DNA from: Ewingella allii
GTDB taxonomy: Bacteria; Pseudomonadota; Gammaproteobacteria; Enterobacterales; Enterobacteriaceae
Assembly (NCBI RefSeq): GCF_044430645.1
Contig: NZ_JAWUDN010000001.1
Location: 558,001-622,000 of the forward strand
Length of the DNA stretch: 64,000 nt
Direction of reading: 5' to 3'
The notes under the pieces were generated by a model that was not told the origin of the DNA, made no database searches, and saw only the letters and a list, made by a program, of their open reading frames with translations. The first letter of the stretch is position 1, and each line of letters opens with the position of its first letter. Shown piece after piece: positions 24,958 to 34,895 of this stretch. The position numbers were made by a program, and so were the translations under genes.

Positions 24958-27923
24958 CCGACAGAGTTGGCCGTATTTCCCTGCGCGCGGCGATTCGCGG
25001 CGCGGTTTATACTGGCAGCATGATGGCTATGGTCGGGTTTGCTTATCCGGCTCTGGCCGAGCCAAGTAATGCCTGTTTTGCTGACGCTAACCCGGCGGAT
25101 GCCTCGCATCTGGCAGAGCTCGCTTTACCTGCAACGCAAAATCTCTGCATCCGCAATGTTCGTGAAGGTCGCGCGGCGGTTAAACTGCCCGCAGCCCAAC
25201 AGCTCTTAGTCGAAAATCCGGCCCAGCCAGAGGAGGCTGCGAACCCGCCTGCCGCCTCTGAACCTCAGCCCGCCGCTTCGCCTTCGCCAGCCGCGCTAAC
25301 TGGCAACCGTTGGGGCTTCCTTGATGCTCAAGGCCAGCTGGTTATTAAGCCGGTGTTCGATAGTGTTGGCGATTTCCACTTTGGTGCGGCGAAAGTCGAA
25401 CAAGAGGGAAAATGGGGATTCATCGACACCAGCGGTAACTGGATAATCAAACCGACTTTCGACCAGGCTGAGAACTTTACCCAGTCAGGTTTGGCCGTCG
25501 TGAAGGTCAATGGCAAAGCGCAAATTATCGATCGTAAAGGTGGCCAAGTCGGCCAGCCGCTAGATGACTTGGTGGATACGGCGGCGTTAAGCGATGGTGA
25601 GCCTGCGCGTCTGCGTTTGGACTATAAAACAGTGCTTCTCGCCCCCGACGAGTCGCGCCACGTTGCCAGCGATAAGATGGAAATTTTGCAGCCGTTTGGT
25701 AAAAACCAGCTGTTTATCGCGCGCGGCATTGAGGGCTTTGGTATTGCAGATCAAAACCTCGAATGGCGGCTTAAACCTCAGTTTAAAAACATTCAGTTAG
25801 ATGCCAATAATCAGCATTTAGCCCTAGCGACTGGCGAGGATGGCATCACGCTGATTCGCGCCGATGGCACTACGGATACGCAAAAATATCTCTCCGTTAA
25901 AGCCGTGACGCCAGAGTTTTGGCTGGCACAAACGGCGGATGACGTAAAACTATTGGATAACAGCAGCGTGGTGGTGGCGTCTTTTGATGAACAGCAAGCG
26001 AATTCGCTGATCTATCAGAGCAATTATGTTCTGTCGGCTCAGGGGAAAGAGTCGGTTGACGTCTATGTGCCGGGTAAAAAAGCCATCTTGAGCCTGCCTG
26101 CGGGAAGTGTGCCGCTGATTCAAGATATGGGTGATTTCCTGCTGACCGTCAAAGATGGCTCACCGAAAGTGAATGCCATTATCTCCGCCTCTGGCGGCAT
26201 GATTGGCGGCGCGCAAAATGTGGCCTGGCTTGGGCAAATTGCTGACAGCGACGTAATTAACGGCAACCTGTGGCTTAAAAACAAGCAGGGAAAAGTTATC
26301 AATATCGTGGATAGCAACGGCAAGGCGCTGATTGGCCAGAAGAACAACTCTGCTCTGGAAGGCTACCGTCTTGAGCCATTGCGCGGTAACGCCGCGTCCG
26401 AGACGGCGCCAATCGCCCTGATTCGCCCTGACTCCTCTTCAAAAACCGGCGCAGGTTTTATGCGTGCCGACGGTTCATTGCAGATTGATAGCAAGTGGCT
26501 GGACATTCAGCCCGCCGCAGCCGAAGTCACTGCTGACCCGAAAGGTGATATTTCCCAGCAATTTATTGTGAAAACCGCGCAGGGTACCGGCATCGTCGAC
26601 GAGCAGGGGAAAGTGCGTGTTCCGCTGACCGAAGACAATATCTCGCCATTCGTACAGGGTTATGCGTTGGATTATTTGAATGGCAAACTGACCGCCATTG
26701 ATACCAACGGCAAGCATTTCAATCTGCCTGATGCCTTTGAGCTTGAGTCTATCGGTAACGGCTGGTTCCGTTTCCGCGAGACGGCTTCTGAAGGTGCTCT
26801 TTGGGGGATTTACGACGTCCTCAGCCAGCAGGTTATCTCTTCGCCAGCTTATAAAAATGTCGATACCTACGCCGGTCAGCAGGCCGCTGTGCAATTGCCA
26901 AACGGCCTGTGGGGGCTAGTTGATCAGAGCGGTAAGCTGGTGGTTGAGGCTAAGTATGCCAAAGCCGAGCGCATCAATCCCGCGCTCTGGTTGCTTACTA
27001 AGCCTGTGGTCGCTGACCAACCTGAAACCTCGGTTTTAGCCTCGATTATAGGGACCGATATCAAGCAGCGTATTGCTCCGACCACCGGGCTTGATGTCAC
27101 GCAATTCAAGGATGGCCGCATTTTGGCGACGGCGACGGGCGGGCAGTCCTGGTTGCTGAGCAGTCAGGGCAATGTCGAACTGCATGAGCAACAGACGCAA
27201 ATCACCGCCGTGGGCGACTGGATAAAGCTGTCTCGCCAGCCGCAAGAGGGCTATTTGTCGGCACAGGGCGCTTGGCAAATAGAACCCACGTTGGCGTCGA
27301 AAAGCTCTGCTTTTGTGAAAGACCGGGCTTTGCGTAGCAGCGAGCAGGGTACCGAACTGATTGATAACGCGGGTACTCGCGTGGCGCAGATGCCTGCGGG
27401 GCAGTGGCACTGGCCATTAGCCAGCGATATGCCGATTTCTTATGATGCTCAGGATGATGTTGCCACTACGCGCTATGTTGATAACACCGGCAAGTTGGCT
27501 TTGGCGGTACAGGGCAAAGCCAGTGTCATCAGCAATGGTCGTGCAGTTCTGACGCGTGACGACGGACAAAAGGTGTGGATTGATGGACAGGGTAAAGTGT
27601 TGCCTGACGTCAGCTATGCCGATCTTGGATTACCGATAAATGATTTGGCCTTCGCCAAGGTGGACAACCACTACGGCTTTATTAACGCAGCGGGACACTT
27701 TGTTATTCCTCCAGTGTTTGACTCGGTTTCTGCTTTCGACAGCGGCGTAGCCATTGTTTCTACCGGTGATACATCAATGATGCTAGACACCAGTGGCAAA
27801 CCTTTGGCGCGGGTGGATATCGAATGTGGCATACACGTGTTGTACGGCGCAGGCAGCACGCGCCAATGGCCAGCGGAGCTTCCCAATACCTGCACTGCTC
27901 CAGCAGCCGAAAGTAAAAAATAA
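24954..27923 (+). CDS. Large periplasmic WG-repeat protein 2
   Basis: A 989-residue homologue of the upstream protein: signal peptide ending near residue 36 (PALA/EP), a Pro/Ala-rich linker (about 85-115), WG repeats such as NRWGFLDAQGQLVIKPVF and GKWGFIDTSGNWIIKPTF, and the same two-cysteine tail (DIECG...QWP...NTC). ATG 24954 overlaps the TGA of gene 1 as ATGA and follows GGGAG, so the pair is translationally coupled; the frame is open a little further upstream. They look like an old duplication that has diverged, working as a pair. Function unknown. Confidence 0.85.
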   Translation: MTDRVGRISLRAAIRGAVYTGSMMAMVGFAYPALAEPSNACFADANPADASHLAELALPATQNLCIRNVREGRAAVKLPAAQQLLVENPAQPEEAANPPAASEPQPAASPSPAALTGNRWGFLDAQGQLVIKPVFDSVGDFHFGAAKVEQEGKWGFIDTSGNWIIKPTFDQAENFTQSGLAVVKVNGKAQIIDRKGGQVGQPLDDLVDTAALSDGEPARLRLDYKTVLLAPDESRHVASDKMEILQPFGKNQLFIARGIEGFGIADQNLEWRLKPQFKNIQLDANNQHLALATGEDGITLIRADGTTDTQKYLSVKAVTPEFWLAQTADDVKLLDNSSVVVASFDEQQANSLIYQSNYVLSAQGKESVDVYVPGKKAILSLPAGSVPLIQDMGDFLLTVKDGSPKVNAIISASGGMIGGAQNVAWLGQIADSDVINGNLWLKNKQGKVINIVDSNGKALIGQKNNSALEGYRLEPLRGNAASETAPIALIRPDSSSKTGAGFMRADGSLQIDSKWLDIQPAAAEVTADPKGDISQQFIVKTAQGTGIVDEQGKVRVPLTEDNISPFVQGYALDYLNGKLTAIDTNGKHFNLPDAFELESIGNGWFRFRETASEGALWGIYDVLSQQVISSPAYKNVDTYAGQQAAVQLPNGLWGLVDQSGKLVVEAKYAKAERINPALWLLTKPVVADQPETSVLASIIGTDIKQRIAPTTGLDVTQFKDGRILATATGGQSWLLSSQGNVELHEQQTQITAVGDWIKLSRQPQEGYLSAQGAWQIEPTLASKSSAFVKDRALRSSEQGTELIDNAGTRVAQMPAGQWHWPLASDMPISYDAQDDVATTRYVDNTGKLALAVQGKASVISNGRAVLTRDDGQKVWIDGQGKVLPDVSYADLGLPINDLAFAKVDNHYGFINAAGHFVIPPVFDSVSAFDSGVAIVSTGDTSMMLDTSGKPLARVDIECGIHVLYGAGSTRQWPAELPNTCTAPAAESKK

Positions 27924-27966
27924 TGTGTACGTTTAACGCGCACCCTTTAATGAAAAAGGATAAAAC

Positions 27967-28359
27967 ATGATCCCTCAAATCCCACAAAAATACATAGCCG
28001 CAGAGCGTTGGTCTTTTGGCGATACCGAGGCTCAGGCAGACGCAATGGCGAAGCTGGTTATCGATGGCGTGAAGACCGCAACCTGCGCCAATCTTGATGA
28101 TGAGCCGGAGCCAGAAGCGGGCGAAATCTTCGTTGTCGTCGATGGCCGTAACAATCCGGTTTGTGCCGTAAAGTTGACAGAAGTGAAGCAGGTGCCATTC
28201 GATTTAGTCACTGAGCAGCATGCTTTTGAGGAGGGCGAAGGTGATAGAACGCTGGCTTACTGGCGTAAAGAGCATCAGCGTTTCTTTGAGGAGTACGATC
28301 TGTTTTCACCAAATATGCCATTGTTATTAATGAAATTTGCGTTGGTGGAAACCTTCTAA
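27967..28359 (+). CDS. ASCH-domain protein
   Basis: A 130-residue protein with the ASCH fold (PUA-like): the GVKTATCANL segment, then GEIFVVVDGRNNPVCAVKLTE, and RTLAYWRKEHQRFF, which are typical of the domain. ASCH proteins are thought to bind RNA; some are amidohydrolases acting on modified nucleosides (E. coli YqfB hydrolyses N4-acetylcytidine). The key Lys and Thr of that activity (KTAT) appear here, but length and detail differ from YqfB. 43 bases after WG gene 2; it may share its transcript. Confidence 0.8.
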   Translation: MIPQIPQKYIAAERWSFGDTEAQADAMAKLVIDGVKTATCANLDDEPEPEAGEIFVVVDGRNNPVCAVKLTEVKQVPFDLVTEQHAFEEGEGDRTLAYWRKEHQRFFEEYDLFSPNMPLLLMKFALVETF

Positions 28360-28393
28360 TAATCAGCTGTAACAGCGCTGACTTCTAACAATG

Positions 28394-28430
28394 AAACATG
28401 GCGAACTGAATGCCGTTCGCCATGTTTTTT
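28394..28430. terminator. Bidirectional terminator between ASCH gene and yebV
   Basis: A 13-bp perfect stem, AAACATGGCGAAC / GTTCGCCATGTTT, with A/T tails on both sides, between convergent genes. Confidence 0.85.
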
Positions 28431-28671
28431 ACTCAAGACGCATAATCCATTCATCTTTTTCTTTATCGTATTTTTCTTTATACAGCACCGAGTGTCGGCC
28501 ATCGAGAATAGCTGGGACGCTGGTGTGATCATCCCAGGCATCCAGCTGCATACATAAATCCGGGTCCGATTTGCAGGGAATGAAAACCTTGTCCCCGCCT
28601 TTGGCTTCAGGCGTAGATAACTGCGCGTCATCTATTTCATAACTACCGATTCGTATTACTGATTTCCCCAT
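28429..28671 (-). CDS. yebV: YebV, uncharacterised small protein
   Basis: An 80-residue protein matching E. coli YebV (78): IRIGSYEIDDAQL at the start, then IPCKSDPDLCMQLDAWDDHT in the middle and a DEWIMRL end. No function has been assigned. It lies between SdsR and rsmF, as in E. coli, which marks the return to conserved backbone after the accessory genes. Confidence 0.9.
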   Translation of the reverse strand: MGKSVIRIGSYEIDDAQLSTPEAKGGDKVFIPCKSDPDLCMQLDAWDDHTSVPAILDGRHSVLYKEKYDKEKDEWIMRLE

Positions 28672-28839
28672 AAGGTACTCCTTAACTGGTGAAGGTTAGA
28701 ATGCGCAAGAGGAGGTATGACCAGTTGAGGCCATATATTGAGAATAGCTGAGCGGCTTGAAAGTGCCATAAGAATTTTCTAGCTCGGGGAAATTAAACCA
28801 AATCAGGCCGGCTAATTGCTGGCCCGAGGGAAGGGGAGA

Positions 28840-30240
28840 TCAGAAGTAGGCCACGGCTTTTAAGGCACCGACCCACGCGTCAGAGGTCTGCTTAATGCCA
28901 CCCGGATTGTGCCAATACTGCACGCCGGGTTGCAGCTCAAGCCATTGGATAGGTTTCCAGCGATAGAAAACCTCACCCGTTAGCGAAACGCCCGGTACTG
29001 GACGATATTGGGGTGAGTTCACATCCGTGACGCCGCTCAGTTGATTAAGGTAGCGGCGATTGTCTTTCAGATGGTCCCCAGGGACATAGCGCCCGATGCC
29101 CAAACCAATCATATCTTCTGGGCGAGCATCAAATAGCCCGCGATAACGCAAACCCACTGAGGTTTTGTAGTGCATCGGCAAGGCGCGCTGATCGGCAAGG
29201 CCAAGGCTGGCGTAGACGCTCATGCCGCGGTCTGCATCACTTTCGTGCTGGGTAACTTGCTGGTTAAGGCCTGCATAGAGATACCAGTTCTGCTGGATCT
29301 CATCATAGCCATCGGGATCGGTAGCGCCGGGGCCGCCATTTTTGCCTTTATAGAGATCTCTCTGGCCGGCATTGGTGTAAATAACCCCGAGATTGTAGGC
29401 ACCGGGGAGTTGGTTGATGGCCCGCGTACGCCATTCGACTTCCAGTGGGACTACCACCCCACGGCTGCCGGTGGTCGAGATACTCCATGCATGGCCCCGG
29501 CTATTGGTTTCGGGGTTTTGTTCATACAAACCGGTTTTCAGCGTAATCCCGCTATCAAACTTGTACTTAAGCGAGGTGCCCCAGTAGTGAACATTCCAGT
29601 TGTACCACATGCCGCCACTGGCCGACTTGCCACCACATAGTCCGAGAGTTTGAAAATCGCAGGGAATGATTTGATCGAAATCGAGCTGCTTATTCATTAA
29701 GCCAACCCGCCAACTGAGTTTACGGTCCATAAAGCTTCGGCTGAAGGTCAGCCAGCCAAGACGCGTGATCGAACCGCCGCCCCAGCTTTCCTGAGCAATA
29801 TCGGTAAAGCCGCTGCGCGGGTCCTGAGTACGGTCGCGGGTAAGGTTGGAGTCGTGGTTGCGGTTAACTATGTTGCCGTCAATGGTGGCGTCGGGAATGC
29901 CGGTTAAGGCTTCTAAATCCTGTTTGAACATCAGCCAGAACTGGTCGATATACGCCAGCTTGCCGCTTTGGTCATAGCCGCCATCAATGTTGTAGGCGCT
30001 TTGACTCAGGTAGCCGAGGGTGTATTTGAATCCATGGTCTTTCAATGCAGGTTTCACCCCCAGCCAATCCCCTAGCAGCCCCTCCTGTGGAGAAGGTTCA
30101 AAACCTAGCGTTTTCGAAGCCCAGGGCTTGGCGGCTTTATCTTCAATGGCCGGAATTTCATTATCATCCGCATAACAAAGTGGATTCATGAAGGTCATAC
30201 AAAGTACAAAAGCATTTAATTTATGCGTCCTTAGATACAT
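28840..30240 (-). CDS. OprB-family carbohydrate porin
   Basis: A 466-residue outer-membrane protein with a signal peptide ending at about residue 24 (CYA/DD). The EGLLGDWLGVKPALKDHGF opening, repeated aromatic amphipathic strands and terminal phenylalanine (KAVAYF) are typical of OprB/carbohydrate-selective porins, which form 16-stranded channels for sugars. It is followed at its 5' side by a secreted esterase gene on the same strand, 26 bases upstream, suggesting an operon. Substrate is not indicated. Confidence 0.88.
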   Translation of the reverse strand: MYLRTHKLNAFVLCMTFMNPLCYADDNEIPAIEDKAAKPWASKTLGFEPSPQEGLLGDWLGVKPALKDHGFKYTLGYLSQSAYNIDGGYDQSGKLAYIDQFWLMFKQDLEALTGIPDATIDGNIVNRNHDSNLTRDRTQDPRSGFTDIAQESWGGGSITRLGWLTFSRSFMDRKLSWRVGLMNKQLDFDQIIPCDFQTLGLCGGKSASGGMWYNWNVHYWGTSLKYKFDSGITLKTGLYEQNPETNSRGHAWSISTTGSRGVVVPLEVEWRTRAINQLPGAYNLGVIYTNAGQRDLYKGKNGGPGATDPDGYDEIQQNWYLYAGLNQQVTQHESDADRGMSVYASLGLADQRALPMHYKTSVGLRYRGLFDARPEDMIGLGIGRYVPGDHLKDNRRYLNQLSGVTDVNSPQYRPVPGVSLTGEVFYRWKPIQWLELQPGVQYWHNPGGIKQTSDAWVGALKAVAYF

Positions 30241-30266
30241 ACGGCTCTCCTTATTAGTCGACTCTG

Positions 30267-31073
30267 TTACTTAGTAATAACGGGTGAAGTGTGATTGCTT
30301 TTATTTTGCTTAGACATCCACTGCCATAAATCACTATTTTGATGGGCGGTTAACCAAGAGGATTGGTGATCGCCGCCCTCTATTTCGCTGTAACGGATAT
30401 AGCGCGTGCTGCCCCCGAGTTTAATTATGCTATCAACCATATTGCGGCTGTAATTGACATCGGTAACTTCATCGTCGGTGCCGTGAAATACCCAGACTGG
30501 TAATTTAATTAATTTCTGCGCGTACTCCGGGCTGCCTGCTCCGGCAATAGGGGCGATAGCGGCGAAATATTCGGGACGTAGCAGTGCCGCATACCAAACG
30601 CCTTGACCGCCACGGGACAGGCCTGCCAAATAAATCCGGTTTTTATCGACGGGATACTGGGCAACGGTTTTATCAATCAGCGCCAATAAATTTTCCATCG
30701 AGGCAGTGATCGGCGTTTTCATAAAGTCATACTCGGCCAGAGTGGTGCTGGCCCAGCGGATGGCCATCGGGGTTTGTGGGGCTAACACGTAGGTGGCCTG
30801 CAGTGACTGGTTGGCGGGGCTGGTAAAATAATCTGGCCCAATATTTTCCCCTTGGTAAAGCTGCGCCTGATTGTCAGTGCCCGCCTGCCCGGTACCGTGT
30901 AAATAGATCACTAAGGGCAATAAAGAGGAGGTCTTTTCGGGAGTATAAAGCTGATAAGGCAGATCTATTTTCTCAGAATGAAAGTTACCCTTTTCCCATC
31001 CTTGAGCCTGGCAGGGTGGTAAAGCTAATAGTAAAAGAGCCATAGAGGTTGAGGTAATAAATAATTTATTCAT
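30267..31073 (-). CDS. Secreted alpha/beta-hydrolase esterase
   Basis: A 268-residue exported hydrolase with a signal peptide of about 23 residues. The YLHGTGQAG oxyanion region (58-66), Ser153 in GLSRGG, Asp200/201 in HGTDDEV and His236 in GGDHQSSW make up a full triad of the PHB-depolymerase/feruloyl-esterase type. The ATG at 31073 was chosen because AGGGA lies eight bases before it; the open frame extends to 31136. It is upstream of the OprB porin on the same strand, so the two may free and import a plant or polymer-derived substrate. That link is inference. Confidence 0.85.
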   Translation of the reverse strand: MNKLFITSTSMALLLLALPPCQAQGWEKGNFHSEKIDLPYQLYTPEKTSSLLPLVIYLHGTGQAGTDNQAQLYQGENIGPDYFTSPANQSLQATYVLAPQTPMAIRWASTTLAEYDFMKTPITASMENLLALIDKTVAQYPVDKNRIYLAGLSRGGQGVWYAALLRPEYFAAIAPIAGAGSPEYAQKLIKLPVWVFHGTDDEVTDVNYSRNMVDSIIKLGGSTRYIRYSEIEGGDHQSSWLTAHQNSDLWQWMSKQNKSNHTSPVITK

Positions 31074-31131
31074 ATGCTGCATCCCTGATGTATATGTAAA
31101 AATATATAATTGAAAGAACTGTGGTGTTAAA

Positions 31132-31194
31132 TGCAAAAAAAAACCTAAACCACGAATTTATTCTTTTAATGAATAATTCATGAGGTTTAGGTTT
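31132..31194 (-). terminator. Terminator of the PAS-GGDEF gene
   Basis: A long stem, AAACCTAAACC / GGTTTAGGTTT, with an inner GAATTTATTC / GAATAATTC pairing, followed on the minus strand by a run of nine T (31132-31143). Confidence 0.8.
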
Positions 31195-31344
31195 TGCCTG
31201 CGTTGGCAGTAACAATCCATTTTCTACGCGAGGACGGTATCACTACTTTTATTATATTGGCAATTCAAGATGAATGTAATGATGCGGAAGTGTGACTCAT
31301 TCGACAAAATATATCTCTGATAGAGTCACACTTTTATCTGTTAA

Positions 31345-33066
31345 TTAAAGGGGGGTATGGCGAGCAGAGATAGGCATGGCGTTAATTTGGTTGCGGCCAT
31401 TATTTTTGGAAATATAGAGGGCTTGGTCTGCCGCGCTGACGATATCCGATTGATCGTCAATGTCCGGGTTTTCCCGTGGCGTAAACGTAGCAATACCCTG
31501 ACTAATGGTGACGCGATTGAATTCACTGAAGCTATGCTTAATGCCCAGTGTTTCAATGGCTTCCATGATTTGACGCGCCACGATCCATGCGCCTTTTAAA
31601 TCGGTATCCGGCAAGATAGCTGCAAACTCTTCGCCGCCAAAACGGGTGATCACATCCGTATTGCGTTTCAGCGCTTTTCGCAGGGTGCGGGCAACCAGTC
31701 GCAGACAGGCGTCACCGGACAAATGGCCATAGTGGTCATTGAAATTCTTAAAGTAGTCGATATCAATCATCACCACCGTCAGCGGGCTATTGTTACGTTT
31801 AGCGCGCATGTACTCGTGGCTGAGCACTTTTTTAAATTCGCGGCGATTAGGCAGTTTGGTTAAAGGATCGGTGCGGGCCTGGATTTCCAATCGACGATTG
31901 GCTTTCACCAGTTTCAGCTCCAGCAGTTTACGTTCGTGAACGTCTTCTGCCGTGCCGTACCAGCGTTGAATGGAGCCATCGGGCGCATAGCTTGCCGCCG
32001 CGCGGATGCGCATCCAGTTCCAGCCGCGATCGACATGACAAAACCGCACTTCGATATCCAGCGGCGCACCCGTTTTCAGGCACTGTTCCCAGGTTTGCAC
32101 GGCGCCACGGCGGTCTTCAATGTGCATACTCTGGATCCATTTATCCGCCAGAATATCCTGTCGCGTCATGCCCGTAATGCGCTGGAAGCGCGAACTGACG
32201 TCATTAAGCAGGCCGGAAGGGTCGGCGGTCCATGGGATCTGCGGGTTCAGCTCCACCATGTTGCGATAATGCTCTTGGCTCTCACGCAGTGCGCGCTCCA
32301 TGCGTTTCAGGCTGGTGATATCCGTCATGGCGACGGAAAGGCCGCTCAGCTGATTCTGGACATCATAAGCCGCTTTAATTCTTACGAAGAAAATCTGATT
32401 GTTGCCGGGCAGAGAGAACTCGCGGTCGGGCGTAGCTTCATTGCGCTGAGCCAACTCGAGCGCGTTGGTCAGTAAAGGAGCAAGACCCGGCAGAAAAACG
32501 CCGACTTTGCGGCCAATGGCCTCATAAGGCTGCAGGCCAATAATGTTCGCCATAGCGTCATTGACCGTCACATAACGCATCTGCAAATCGATAAAGCACA
32601 GGCCAACTGGGGCGTTGGAATAGATGGTTTCCAGCTGGAATAGGCGCTGTCCGGGGGCTTGATCGAGATTGGTCAGGTTGCGGTCGATGCCGCGATAGCC
32701 GCGGAATTCACCTGCTGAATCAAACAGCGGTATGCCGCTACTCTCAAGAATGATTTCACTGCCGTCGGCGCGAATATTTCTATTCAGCAAGCCGCCGAAA
32801 GGGGCGCGGCGAGCGGCAATCGCGGCAAACTGCCCGCTGACGCGGATGGCCTCGTCGGCCGGCATGAAGTCAAAAGGCGTTTTACCCAACACATGTTCAG
32901 GCGGCACGCCGAGGAACTCTTGGCATTTATTCGAGGAAAAAACGTATCTGCCTTGAGTATCGACTTCCCAGATCCAGTCAGAGTTGTTGTCAATGATATC
33001 GCGAAGGCTGGCCATTTCTCGCAGAAGATGACCTTCTGCTGACTGGAACTGTATTTCATCCGCCAT
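31345..33066 (-). CDS. PAS-PAS-PAS-GGDEF diguanylate cyclase
   Basis: A 573-residue protein with three PAS/PAC sensor domains (about 18-135, 145-262, 268-385) and a C-terminal GGDEF domain (about 405-560). The active-site loop is intact: GGEEF at 477-481, with an RNTD inhibitory I-site at 468-471. It should make cyclic di-GMP from GTP with product inhibition. No transmembrane helix is seen, so sensing is cytoplasmic. The PAS ligand cannot be told. Single gene with its own terminator. Confidence 0.93.
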   Translation of the reverse strand: MADEIQFQSAEGHLLREMASLRDIIDNNSDWIWEVDTQGRYVFSSNKCQEFLGVPPEHVLGKTPFDFMPADEAIRVSGQFAAIAARRAPFGGLLNRNIRADGSEIILESSGIPLFDSAGEFRGYRGIDRNLTNLDQAPGQRLFQLETIYSNAPVGLCFIDLQMRYVTVNDAMANIIGLQPYEAIGRKVGVFLPGLAPLLTNALELAQRNEATPDREFSLPGNNQIFFVRIKAAYDVQNQLSGLSVAMTDITSLKRMERALRESQEHYRNMVELNPQIPWTADPSGLLNDVSSRFQRITGMTRQDILADKWIQSMHIEDRRGAVQTWEQCLKTGAPLDIEVRFCHVDRGWNWMRIRAAASYAPDGSIQRWYGTAEDVHERKLLELKLVKANRRLEIQARTDPLTKLPNRREFKKVLSHEYMRAKRNNSPLTVVMIDIDYFKNFNDHYGHLSGDACLRLVARTLRKALKRNTDVITRFGGEEFAAILPDTDLKGAWIVARQIMEAIETLGIKHSFSEFNRVTISQGIATFTPRENPDIDDQSDIVSAADQALYISKNNGRNQINAMPISARHTPL

Positions 33067-33321
33067 GATACTTCTCCGACTGGCAAAACTTTACTCGACA
33101 CGGGCTATATGCTTCATATCTGGAAATAATATTTCCAGAAGTGTCATTCATGAGCGCAATAATACATGCCTGATTAGGAATATTCCTACTACTAATTCCA
33201 ACAAAAAATTGAGGATATACGTAAGCCCGTCAATCAAATAAGTTAATTGTAATTGACGAGCGCATTAAAAATAACTCAAGTTATTGCTAATAGCTGAGTG
33301 CTATTAATGGTGGACTAATGC

Positions 33322-34770
33322 TCACTTATGAGGGCGAATAGCACCATCGCGCACCAGTTCACGCGGTAAGCTGTTTTTTATTCTGCTGCCGATGCGTTTT
33401 GCCAGCCCAAGTGGCTGATTCTGCCAGGTCACGATGCATTCATCGTGGGTTGGAGAGTCGGGCGGGTAAATATCCACGCCCCGGAACCACGCCTGTGCCA
33501 GCTCATCGTCAATGGCAAATTGGCTATCGCCAGAGCCTGTGGTCAGCGCGACAACGGCTTCATGCTGCCAGCGGAAGCCTTTGGAGAAACGCTCGGCCAG
33601 CTTCATGCCAATCCTTGAAAAACGCACTTTGCCGAATAGCGGCTCGAGCACGCGCGGGAAAAGCCACAGCTCTTTATCTCGCTCCCAAATGGCCATCTCA
33701 TGGTCGGACCAAACAATGCCGGACTTTTGCGCTGCGGCGACCACCTCGGCGCTCTCTTTGCGCGACAGGGGGAAGAAGGGGAATTTCCCCACTTTGTAGC
33801 CCGGCGTTGGCAGGCGGTCAATCGAAGCCGTTTTGCGCAGACGTGCAACGAAAAAGCCTTCGCTGTCATAAACTTGTGGGAAAACGTGCAGATACCCCTC
33901 GGCGGTCAGCGCCTTCTGCGCGCCGTCGAACAGGTCGGCCAGCGACTCGACTTCCACGGCATCTGGATATTCATCCAACAGCCATTGGCAGACCTGCTGA
34001 TTTTCCTGCGCGTTCAAGGTGCAGGTGGAATAAACCAAGGTGCCGCCCGGCTTAAGGGCGTGGAAGGCGCTGTTAATCAGTTCGCGCTGGGTGGCGGCAA
34101 TCTCGACAACGCTCTCTGGTGACCAGTTACTCATGGCATCCGGGTCTTTACGCACCACGCCTTCGCCCGAACAGGGAGCGTCGAGCAAGATGGCGTCGAA
34201 GGTTTCTGGCAGCGCCGCACCAAACACCCGTCCGTCGAAATGGGTGAGGGCGGTGTTTGCCACGCCGCAGCGGCTGATATTGGCATGCAGAACCTTCACC
34301 CGGCTGGCGGAATATTCGTTGGCGACGATGCCGCCCTGATTATTCATTAACGCGGCGATTTGCGTGGTTTTGGAGCCGGGCGCAGACGCCACGTCCATCA
34401 CCAGCGTCGGCTGGGTGTCGTTGGCAAACAGGGCAGTAACCGGCAGCATGGAGCTGGCTTCCTGAATGTAAAACAGCCCGGCGAGGTGCGCCAGCGCGTT
34501 ACCCAGACGGGTTTCATCATCGCCCTGACGGACAATCCAGAAGCCTTCGGCGCACCAGGGCACCGGCGTCAGCTCCCACTGGTAGCTGGCTGCCAGCGCA
34601 AGGAAGTCGTCGACGCTGATTTTTAGCGTGTTAACCCGCAGGCTGGGGCGCAGCGGCTGATTACAGGCGGCAATAAAGTCGTCCATGCTCAGAGAGGCTG
34701 GCATGATTTCACGGGTTGCATCAAGGAACGCGGGTGGCAATTTCGCCACAAATTGAGTTGGTTTGGACAA
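33322..34770 (-). CDS. rsmF: 16S rRNA (cytosine-1407-C5)-methyltransferase
   Basis: A 482-residue homologue of E. coli RsmF (YebU), which methylates C1407 of 16S rRNA in the 30S subunit. Visible: SAM-binding DVASAPGSKTTQ, catalytic DAPCSGEGVVRKDP and the second cysteine in STCTLN, then a C-terminal PUA-like part ending KRIGSRIKN...PRELVRDG. The frame is open to ATG 34824, but the TTG at 34770 gives the length and N-terminus of relatives; neither start has a strong ribosome site, so the choice is uncertain. Confidence 0.93.
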   Translation of the reverse strand: MSKPTQFVAKLPPAFLDATREIMPASLSMDDFIAACNQPLRPSLRVNTLKISVDDFLALAASYQWELTPVPWCAEGFWIVRQGDDETRLGNALAHLAGLFYIQEASSMLPVTALFANDTQPTLVMDVASAPGSKTTQIAALMNNQGGIVANEYSASRVKVLHANISRCGVANTALTHFDGRVFGAALPETFDAILLDAPCSGEGVVRKDPDAMSNWSPESVVEIAATQRELINSAFHALKPGGTLVYSTCTLNAQENQQVCQWLLDEYPDAVEVESLADLFDGAQKALTAEGYLHVFPQVYDSEGFFVARLRKTASIDRLPTPGYKVGKFPFFPLSRKESAEVVAAAQKSGIVWSDHEMAIWERDKELWLFPRVLEPLFGKVRFSRIGMKLAERFSKGFRWQHEAVVALTTGSGDSQFAIDDELAQAWFRGVDIYPPDSPTHDECIVTWQNQPLGLAKRIGSRIKNSLPRELVRDGAIRPHK

Positions 34771-34895
34771 AGGAAGGTCTCGTCGCAGAGGAAACGGAAA
34801 ATCAAATTGGCGCAAGTTTACCATGTTCCGACGAGGCGCGGTGCAGCAACAAAAAGGCCACCCGAAGGCGGCCTTATCACATCACGCGGCGAAAC

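Noticed and set aside
29170..29640. 156-codon plus-strand frame inside the porin gene
   Set aside because: Antisense shadow of a clear OprB coding sequence; no ribosome site or homology.
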